Shown: piece after piece, positions 1 to 4,961 of the stretch
Numbering within the stretch: the stretch's first letter is position 1
How the letters are laid out: each line of letters starts with the position of its first letter
Source of the DNA: Peptococcaceae bacterium
GTDB lineage: Bacteria > Bacillota > Peptococcia > Peptococcales > Peptococcaceae
Length of the DNA: 9,354 bases
Assembly: GCA_900756555.1 (NCBI GenBank)
Contig: CAAEKP010000069.1
Coordinates: 1 to 9,354, forward strand
Direction: 5' to 3'
Notes under the pieces: generated by a model
Seen by the model: the letters and a program-made list of their open reading frames with translations, nothing else
Databases searched by the model: none
What the model was told of the DNA's origin: nothing
Position numbers and translations under genes: made by a program

Positions 1-252
1 ACCAGCCATATTCTGACACAGTTTTTGATTGAATCGGCGTTGATTTCCGCGGCAGGTGGCGTTATTGGCACGTTGCTGGGCGTGGGGATTGTGGCGCTGG
101 GCGGTCTGATAATCGGCATTGATGTAGTGGTGAATCCGGGTATTGTAGTGATAGCAGTCGGTTTCTCTGCCATGGTGGGCATCTTCTTTGGTATTTATCC
201 GGCGCGGCGTGCAGCAGCAGCGGATCCGATTGACGCACTGCGTTACGAATAA
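1..252 (+). CDS. ABC transporter permease, MacB/FtsX family, C-terminal fragment
   Basis: The open frame enters from the left edge and ends at TAA 250-252, so only the last 83 residues are present. They match the end of MacB/FtsX-type permeases: a QFLIE segment leading into a membrane helix rich in Gly/Ala/Val, a second hydrophobic helix around residues 48-70, then the family's characteristic FGIYPARRAAAADPIDALRYE-like tail that closes the last transmembrane domain at the cytoplasmic face. Proteins of this family form the membrane part of exporters of peptides, antibiotics or lipoprotein-type substrates, with an ATPase and often a periplasmic-type adaptor encoded next to them. Those partners would lie upstream, outside the window, so the substrate cannot be inferred. 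The family call is firm from the tail motif. Confidence 0.88.
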   Translation, partial: TSHILTQFLIESALISAAGGVIGTLLGVGIVALGGLIIGIDVVVNPGIVVIAVGFSAMVGIFFGIYPARRAAAADPIDALRYE

Positions 253-331
253 TAAACAGTCTGTAAAATGCAAAAAAGACAGATTGCTAAGTAGTATTGT
301 TTTCAATTTTTTAATAACCATATATTTGCCG

Positions 332-390
332 GTTTCAGCGGTGTATCTGTAATAGCAGTGAATCCCTCAATTCTTGCTGACCGCTGAAAC
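332..390. repeat. 11-bp inverted repeat in the permease 3' region
   Basis: Bases 332-342 (gtttcagcggt) and 380-390 (accgctgaaac) are exact reverse complements separated by 37 bases. A G·T pair and a C-G pair can extend the arms outward. The element lies between the permease stop and the terminator at 396-440, so a read-through transcript would carry two stacked hairpins. It has no T-run of its own and is not a terminator by itself. The 253-446 gap shows nothing else apart from a weak hairpin just after the permease stop. Confidence 0.5.
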
Positions 391-395
391 TGACG

Positions 396-440
396 CAAAA
401 ACAGACCAGAATGATACTATTTCGTTCTGGTCTGTTTTTG
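396..440. terminator. Bidirectional Rho-independent terminator
   Basis: Bases 396-411 and 425-440 form a perfect 16-bp stem around a 13-base loop. The 3' arm ends in TTTTTG on the plus strand, and the mirrored A-run gives TTTTTG on the minus strand. It sits between two converging genes, the permease fragment and the DUF4275-like gene whose stop is at 447, and should end transcription from both sides. Confidence 0.85.
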
Positions 441-446
441 TGCTGT

Positions 447-1022
447 CTATTTCGCCTGATAAAAATATGGGCCGCATTGCAGTTCATGGGTATGAATATA
501 TGTCCAGCGGCGTTGTTCATCAAAGATGTATACATCGTTAGAGTCCACATCGAGATCTTCCGCTTTTAACAGCGAGGCATTTTCTAAGCGATAAGCCCGG
601 TTCTCATATTGAAATAATACATAGGCGGTATCCTTTTCCTGCTGATTAAAAGAGGCTCGCGCTTGGTCTGCCTGCAAAGCAGATAATTTGTTATAACTGA
701 ATATATGCCACTTGAATTGCTCGTAGTGGATTTCATCGCGCACAGCTTGCGGCATCTTGGCGGCAAACAAGTCATCCCATTGAGCAGCTGCTGTTTGCCA
801 ATCTAATGATATGGCTTTGACACCGCGGGATAAAACTTCCTGACAATGCTGCTTGTATTCATATTCGGAAACATAGAGGTCCCAGTCGATTATTTTATCA
901 AAAATTTCCTGGAGCATTTCTTCTTGCTTGCTGCGTTCCGCTTCATCGGGAATTGCTCTGATTTTTTCAAATTCTTTCAAAAATGCAGTGCTATCTAAAA
1001 TTCTGCGCACTACTTCTCCCAT
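447..1022 (-). CDS. DUF4275-like protein of unknown function
   Basis: This is a 191-residue soluble protein with no signal peptide or membrane segment. The N-terminal half (about 1-95) is charged and probably helical. The C-terminal half carries the signatures I associate with the uncharacterised DUF4275 family: FKWHIFSY at 103-110, a downstream ARASF, LENASLLKAEDL near 146-157, DVYIFD, WTYIHTHE at 173-180 and CGPYF at 183-187. The conserved His, Trp and Cys residues hint at a binding or catalytic site, but no activity is known to me. The ATG at 1020-1022 is supported by AAGGAG (minus strand, 1032-1037) nine bases upstream. It is transcribed alone, divergent from arcA, and ends at the shared terminator. 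The family assignment is from memory of the motifs. Confidence 0.75.
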   Translation of the reverse strand: MGEVVRRILDSTAFLKEFEKIRAIPDEAERSKQEEMLQEIFDKIIDWDLYVSEYEYKQHCQEVLSRGVKAISLDWQTAAAQWDDLFAAKMPQAVRDEIHYEQFKWHIFSYNKLSALQADQARASFNQQEKDTAYVLFQYENRAYRLENASLLKAEDLDVDSNDVYIFDEQRRWTYIHTHELQCGPYFYQAK

Positions 1023-1063
1023 ACTGCAACACTCCTTCGCGTGATGTATCTTCTGTAAGTTCC

Positions 1064-1072
1064 ATTATAACA
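1064..1072 (-). promoter_or_regulatory. Extended -10 promoter for the DUF4275-like gene
   Basis: On the minus strand the sequence TGTTATAAT (1072-1064) is a perfect TATAAT with an upstream TGn, an extended -10 element. No good -35 is visible; TTGCAG is 19 bases upstream. The position is about 40 bases before the ATG, with the ribosome binding site in between, as expected for a sigma-A promoter. Confidence 0.55.
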
Positions 1073-1106
1073 TACCCATAAAAATTTTCTGCAAAAAATT
1101 CTAATA

Positions 1107-1135
1107 TTGAAAAATAAAAAAAGCGAAACTATTTG
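1107..1135 (+). promoter_or_regulatory. Weak candidate promoter of the arc operon
   Basis: TTGAAA (1107-1112) is followed after 17 bases by TATTTG (1130-1135) inside an A-rich stretch. This is the best-spaced sigma-A-like pair upstream of arcA, but the -10 is poor. A perfect TTGACA at 1163-1168 has no acceptable -10 at the right distance. A weak core promoter would fit an operon that needs an activator, but this is only inference. Confidence 0.25.
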
Positions 1136-1165
1136 ATACAGCGGTTCGCAAGCTGGCGCAATTTG

Positions 1166-1193
1166 ACAGTATAACTGTGCATACGGCGGCACA
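1166..1193 (+). promoter_or_regulatory. Operator-like inverted repeats upstream of arcA
   Basis: Two small perfect inverted repeats overlap here: ACAGT-ATA-ACTGT (1166-1178) and TGTGC-N8-GCACA (1176-1193). They lie 46-73 bases before the arcA start and next to TTGACA at 1163-1168, a place where ArgR, Crp/Fnr-type (ArcR) or other regulators bind in known ADI operons. Neither matches the ArgR box (TGAAT/ATTCA halves) nor the exact Crp/Fnr spacing, so the regulator is unknown. Confidence 0.3.
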
Positions 1194-1238
1194 AGCTAAT
1201 GTTGCAGTACAAGATTGAATTTGAAATGAGGTGTTATC

Positions 1239-2474
1239 TTGCAGAATCCAGCAATTCATGTAAATTCTGAAATCGGCAAGCTGAAAAAGGTGATGCTGCA
1301 CAAGCCGGGTAAGGAACTGGAAAACCTGATGCCAGAATATCTGGAACGGTTATTGTTTGACGATATTCCTTATCTGCGCATTGCGCAGGAGGAGCATGAC
1401 AGCTTTGCGGATATTCTGCGTCAGAATGACGTGGAAGTGGTGTATTTGAGTGATCTGGTGGAGGAATCCATCATCAATGAAGAGGTGCGCAATCAGCTTA
1501 TTGCGGAATTGATTGATGATGCGGGCATCAAAACCAGCCGGGAGCGGGATATTTTGACCGAATACTTCCGTTCGCTGAACAAAAAGACTATGATTGCTCA
1601 GATGATGGCGGGCATTCGCAAAACGGATATTCAGCAGTTTGAGGATAAAAGTCTGGGTGATTTTCTACGTAATCTGAACAATGAATATCCGTTTATTCTG
1701 GATCCAATGCCCAATCTTTATTTTACCCGTGACCCTTTTGCCACAATTGGGAATGGTGTTTCCATCCACAAAATGTGTACCGAAACACGGCACAGAGAAA
1801 CGCTGTTTGCCAAATTTATTTTTGCCTATCATCCGTTGTATAAGGATACCAAGGTCTGGTATGACCGCAATGAGAACTTCTCCATTGAAGGCGGCGACAT
1901 CCTGATTTTAAATCCAGAAACAATCGCTATCGGGATTTCTCAGCGAACCCATGAGAATGCCATCGAAAAATTTGCTCAGAAGGTGCTCACCGAGGAAAGC
2001 CATTTCAAAAAGATACTGGCGATCAATATTCCAAAGCAGCGTACCTTTATGCATCTGGATACGGTGTTTACCATGGTGGACTACGACAAATTCACCATCC
2101 ATCCTAACATTATGCGGGATATGGATGTGTTTGTCATTGAGCGGGATAAGGAAAATAAAATCCGCATCACGCAGGAAACCAGCAGCTTATCCGATGTGCT
2201 GAAACGGCATTTAAATCTGGACAAAGTGGATTTAATCAAATGCGGCAGCGACAGTATCATTGACTCCGCCCGCGAGCAGTGGAATGATGGTTCTAATACG
2301 TTGGCCATCGCTCCTGGAGAAGTGGTGGTGTATTCCCGTAACTACGTGACCAACGAGATTTTACAGGAACATGGCGTGAAAACCTATGTGATGCCAAGCT
2401 CCGAATTATCCCGCGGCCGCGGCGGCCCACGCTGTATGAGTATGCCACTGGTGCGGGATAATTTACCGCGCTAG
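1239..2474 (+). CDS. arcA: Arginine deiminase
   Basis: A cytoplasmic hydrolase converting L-arginine to citrulline and ammonia, the first step of the ADI pathway. The 411 residues cover the full family length. Visible landmarks are the N-terminal EIGKLKKVMLHKPGKELENL, FTRDPF at 162-167 (Asp165), EGGD at 217-220 (Glu217), FMHLDTVF with His272 and Asp274, and the C-terminal RGRGGPRC with the nucleophile Cys399. These line up with Asp166, Glu224, His278, Asp280 and Cys406 of the Pseudomonas enzyme, so it should be active. The start must be TTG at 1239-1241: the frame is closed by a stop just upstream, the conserved N-terminus begins here, and GAGGTG (1228-1233) sits five bases before it. A non-ATG start with short spacing may lower translation. 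It is the first gene of arcA-arcB-arcC-carrier, 52 bases before arcB. Confidence 0.97.
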   Translation: MQNPAIHVNSEIGKLKKVMLHKPGKELENLMPEYLERLLFDDIPYLRIAQEEHDSFADILRQNDVEVVYLSDLVEESIINEEVRNQLIAELIDDAGIKTSRERDILTEYFRSLNKKTMIAQMMAGIRKTDIQQFEDKSLGDFLRNLNNEYPFILDPMPNLYFTRDPFATIGNGVSIHKMCTETRHRETLFAKFIFAYHPLYKDTKVWYDRNENFSIEGGDILILNPETIAIGISQRTHENAIEKFAQKVLTEESHFKKILAINIPKQRTFMHLDTVFTMVDYDKFTIHPNIMRDMDVFVIERDKENKIRITQETSSLSDVLKRHLNLDKVDLIKCGSDSIIDSAREQWNDGSNTLAIAPGEVVVYSRNYVTNEILQEHGVKTYVMPSSELSRGRGGPRCMSMPLVRDNLPR

Positions 2475-2526
2475 TTTTATTGCAGTGCTTATATTGAGTG
2501 AAAATTTTTCTTAGGAGGAAAAAATA

Positions 2527-3519
2527 ATGCCAGTAAACTTAAAAGGGAAAAGTTTTTTAACCTTGATGGACTTAACACCCTGTGAGATTCGTTATTTGTT
2601 AGATTTATCCCATGACTTAAAATCGAAAAAACGGGCCGGTATCTGTGAGCAGAACTTAAAAGGGAAAAATATTGTGCTGCTGTTTGAAAAGACATCCACC
2701 CGTACCCGTTGTGCCTTTGAAGTGGCCGCTCACGATGAAGGTGCTCATGTGACCTTTTTAGATTCCAACAGTTCTCAGATGGGGAAAAAAGAATCGCTGG
2801 AAGACACCGCAAAAGTATTGGGGCGCTTCTTTGACGGTATCGAGTATCGTGGCTTTGACCAACAGGTGGTGGAACAATTGGCGCAGCACTCCGGCGTGCC
2901 TGTATTTAACGGTTTAACCGACGCTGACCATCCAACGCAGATTTTAGCGGATATGCTCACCATTGAAGAACATCTGGCTTTGCCGCTGAACAAAGTAAAA
3001 GTGGTATTCCCCGGTGATGTGCGCAACAATATGTGCTATGCCTGGATGTACGGCTGCGCCAAAATGGGGATGCACTTTGTGGGTATTGGGCCAAAGAGCC
3101 TGATTGACGGTGTGGACAAAAAAGTGATGCAGGAAGTGCAGCAGGTAGCGGCACAGACCGGCGCTAAAATTGAGATTACAGACGATATGAATGCGGTAGA
3201 AGGAGCAGATGTTATCTATGGCGATATCTGGGCTTCTATGGGGGAAGAAGCGCTGATTCCAGAGCGCACCAAATTGCTGACGCCATATCGCGTAACAGAG
3301 GAAATGCTGAAAAAGACCAACAATCCAAACGTGCTGTATCTGCACTGTCTGCCATCCTTCCATGACTTTAATACCACACTGGCAGCTCAGTGGAAAGAGA
3401 AAGGTGTGGACATTCGCGAAGTGACCGATGAAGTATTCCGCGGCCCACATTCTGTGGTATTTGATGAGGCGGAAAATCGGATGCATACTATAAAAGCGGT
3501 CATGGTTGCTACCCTGTAA
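2527..3519 (+). CDS. arcB: Ornithine carbamoyltransferase, catabolic (ADI pathway)
   Basis: It catalyses citrulline + phosphate to ornithine + carbamoyl phosphate in the catabolic direction, as a cytoplasmic oligomer. The 330 residues are full length. Carbamoyl-phosphate site STRTR is at 57-61, HPTQ at 135-138, ornithine-binding DIWASMGEE at 233-241, and HCLP at 273-276 with the catalytic Cys274. The tail VVFDEAENRMHTIKAVMVATL-like segment is shared with ADI-type and many anabolic enzymes, so the catabolic role rests mainly on position between arcA and arcC. AGGAGG (2513-2518) lies eight bases before the ATG, a very strong site compared with that of arcA. The sequence alone cannot exclude a dual role in arginine synthesis (argF). 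The 3' end abuts a large palindrome at 3521. Confidence 0.95.
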   Translation: MPVNLKGKSFLTLMDLTPCEIRYLLDLSHDLKSKKRAGICEQNLKGKNIVLLFEKTSTRTRCAFEVAAHDEGAHVTFLDSNSSQMGKKESLEDTAKVLGRFFDGIEYRGFDQQVVEQLAQHSGVPVFNGLTDADHPTQILADMLTIEEHLALPLNKVKVVFPGDVRNNMCYAWMYGCAKMGMHFVGIGPKSLIDGVDKKVMQEVQQVAAQTGAKIEITDDMNAVEGADVIYGDIWASMGEEALIPERTKLLTPYRVTEEMLKKTNNPNVLYLHCLPSFHDFNTTLAAQWKEKGVDIREVTDEVFRGPHSVVFDEAENRMHTIKAVMVATL

Positions 3520-3520
3520 G

Positions 3521-3642
3521 CGGGCTTGTCTTTTTTTCCTCTGACGGCGTTGTTTTGCAATTTCCTTGCTCGCGTACCATCAGTACGCGTCACTACGAAA
3601 ATAGCAAAGCCGCCTGGTAAGAAACAAAAAATCCTAAGCCCG
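3521..3642. repeat. 122-base imperfect palindromic element after arcB
   Basis: One base after the arcB stop codon, cgggctt (3521-3527) is mirrored by aagcccg (3636-3642). Inside, a T-rich tract (3531-3537) faces an A-run (3625-3631), GGC...TTTTGC (about 3546-3558) faces GCAAAGCC (about 3604-3611), and the tip is a perfect 7-bp stem cgcgtac/gtacgcg (3571-3577/3583-3589) with loop catca. No T-run follows the outer stem on either strand, so it is not a standard terminator. It could be a dispersed REP/MITE-like intergenic repeat or an mRNA-stabilising or processing hairpin. Only one copy is present in the window. Confidence 0.6.
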
Positions 3643-3668
3643 TACTATATAGTTCTAATCAGGAACGT

Positions 3669-3737
3669 ATGCTAATGTGGTATCCTTTATGGCAAAGATA
3701 CCACAACAGCAGTTTCGTGCAAATTATAAATACGTAA
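3669..3737 (+). other. Possible 22-codon leader ORF in the arcB-arcC gap
   Basis: ATG 3669-3671 opens a 22-residue frame, MLMWYPLWQRYHNSSFVQIINT, closed by TAA at 3735-3737. A weak AGGAA (3661-3665) precedes it, spaced better for the second ATG at 3675. It overlaps the hairpin at 3676-3705 and the segment that can pair with 3948-3957, so its translation could affect folding downstream. Part of the coding pattern is simply the hairpin read through, and short frames like this arise by chance. Confidence 0.18.
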
Positions 3738-3965
3738 GAGGGCAGTATCTGTTATCTATAGAAAAGACATGATATATCTGTTGCTTTTGCCATATATTCC
3801 GAATTGGGGCGGATTGTCACGCAGTATGTCTAGCTGAACTGGACGAAGTCCAATGTGAAGCAGACTTACAAGTGACTGTCCGAAGCCACTGAGGGATCGG
3901 CAAAATGCAACAGATATAATTACACTTCAGGAGTAATAGACCGTAGGTAAAGGATACTGGCTCCC
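3676..3965 (+). ncRNA. Candidate large structured RNA, class unknown, upstream of arcC
   Basis: The gap between arcB and arcC (about 370 bases after the palindrome) has no gene but dense pairing. (1) Hairpin 3676-3705: TGTGGTAT, bulged C, CTTT, loop ATGGC. (2) Main closing helix: 3773-3791 with 3899-3918, 19 bp, with one bulged T at 3906. (3) Inside it: hairpin 3798-3801/3810-3813; an arm 3824-3835/3859-3869 with one T·T mismatch and one bulged A, topped by TGGAC-GAA-GTCCA (3840-3852); and hairpin 3871-3877/3884-3890. (4) Hairpin 3919-3923/3933-3937. (5) Long-range options: 3680-3689 with 3948-3957 (10 bp), or 3743-3749 with 3953-3959 (7 bp). The result is a multi-way junction closed by a long stem, typical of riboswitch aptamers or ribozymes. 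It may be a cis-regulator of arcC, a processed RNA, or a relic of a mobile element. No promoter of its own is evident. Confidence 0.5.
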
Positions 3966-4009
3966 GATTATTTCTAAATATTTATAAAAACGAAGGAGCG
4001 TGAACAACT

Positions 4010-4957
4010 ATGACACAGCCTACAAAAGTAGTGATTGCTCTGGGCGGTAATGCACTGGAAGAAAAGGGTTTGCCGCCTACATCGCAATCGCAGATGAACG
4101 TGGTTGCCAAAACCAGTGAGTATATTGCTCAACTGAGCAGCAATGGCTATGAACTGGCCGTGGTGCATGGCAACGGGCCGCAGGTGGGCCGCATTTTACT
4201 GGCCACAGAAGCTGCCAGTCAGGTAACACCGGCGTTGCCTTTTGATGTATGCGGCGCTATGAGCCAGGGCTATATCGGCTATCATATTCAGCAGGCACTG
4301 CGCAAATCGTTGGAAAAGCGCAACCGTCATCTGCCGGTTGTGACGGTGATCACCCAGATGGTGGTGGATGAGCAGGACCCTGCTTTCCAGAATCCGACCA
4401 AACCAATCGGTCCTTTTTACAGTGAGCAGGAGGCTAAAGCGCTGGAAAGGGAAAAAGATTATATCATGAAAGAAGATGCCGGCAGAGGCTGGCGGCGGGT
4501 GGTAGCTTCTCCGGAACCGCTGGAAATTGTGGAGATTGATACAATCAAAACATTGTGGGATACCACCATCACCGTTACCTGCGGCGGTGGAGGTATTCCA
4601 GTAGTACGCAGTGCAGATGGCTCTTTGCGAGGCGTGGCTGCTGTGATTGATAAAGACCTGGCGGCAGAACGATTGGCAGAGGGTATGGGTGCCGATATCC
4701 TGATGATATTAACGGAAGTGGAGCAGGTTTGCCTGAACTTTAATCGGCCAAACCAGAAAACGCTGGGGCAGATTACCGTGGAGGAAGCGCAGCGATATGT
4801 GCAGGAAGGTCACTTTGCGCCGGGTAGTATGCTGCCCAAGATGCAGGCAGCTATCCGTTTTGCGGCATCTAAGCCGGGGCGCAAAGCCATTATTACTTCG
4901 CTGTATAAAGCGGAGGATGCTCTGGCTGGCAGCACCGGCACGGTGATTGTGGGGTGA
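4010..4957 (+). CDS. arcC: Carbamate kinase
   Basis: It transfers the phosphate of carbamoyl phosphate to ADP, giving ATP and carbamate, which breaks down to ammonia and CO2. This is the energy-yielding last step of the ADI pathway, in the cytoplasm. The 315 residues are full length for the amino acid kinase family. Motifs: ALGGNAL at 10-16, VVHGNGPQVG at 51-60, MSQGYIGY at 84-91, NPTKPIGPFY at 128-137, GWRRVVASPEP at 160-170, GGGGIPVV at 192-199, VIDKDLAAERLA at 213-224 and FAPGSMLPKM at 269-278. AAGGAG (3993-3998) lies 11 bases before the ATG. It is separated from arcB by 490 bases containing a palindrome and the structured RNA candidate, so its expression may be set apart from arcAB. It is closely coupled to the carrier gene downstream. 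Confidence 0.97.
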   Translation: MTQPTKVVIALGGNALEEKGLPPTSQSQMNVVAKTSEYIAQLSSNGYELAVVHGNGPQVGRILLATEAASQVTPALPFDVCGAMSQGYIGYHIQQALRKSLEKRNRHLPVVTVITQMVVDEQDPAFQNPTKPIGPFYSEQEAKALEREKDYIMKEDAGRGWRRVVASPEPLEIVEIDTIKTLWDTTITVTCGGGGIPVVRSADGSLRGVAAVIDKDLAAERLAEGMGADILMILTEVEQVCLNFNRPNQKTLGQITVEEAQRYVQEGHFAPGSMLPKMQAAIRFAASKPGRKAIITSLYKAEDALAGSTGTVIVG

Positions 4958-4961
4958 GGCG

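Noticed and set aside
257..286. 8-bp hairpin with one G·T pair just after the permease stop
   Set aside because: Short, A-rich loop, no immediate T-run; too weak to call a terminator when a strong one follows at 396-440.
1176..1193. Crp/Fnr-type binding site before arcA
   Set aside because: The half-sites TGTG and CACA are ten bases apart rather than eight, so the spacing does not fit; kept only as an unspecified inverted repeat.
2944..3486. 180-codon open frame on the minus strand inside arcB
   Set aside because: Lies wholly antisense to a strongly conserved gene, has no family motifs and is rich in His/Cys/Phe, as expected of a shadow frame.
3824..3869. Hammerhead or guanidine-II (ACGR hairpin) motif around CTGAACTGGACGAAGTCC
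   Set aside because: The hammerhead needs CTGATGA and GAAA, which are not there. ACGA here is not a symmetric tetraloop, and the second guanidine-II hairpin is missing.
3871..3945. Resemblance to the 3' half of a cobalamin riboswitch (AAGCCACTGAGGGA, then TCAGGAG and GACC)
   Set aside because: The essential upstream core of the class (GGGAA, GGTG and CCCGCCACTGT segments) is absent and the B12 box is broken, so the similarity is likely chance.
3920..3965. Group I or group II intron core (R/S segments or domain V)
   Set aside because: The conserved P7 strands and the 34-base domain V pattern are not found.
4947..4961. TTG start for the YfcC-type carrier, overlapping arcC
   Set aside because: No ribosome site upstream; ATG 4962 gives a typical basic N-terminus directly before the first membrane helix.
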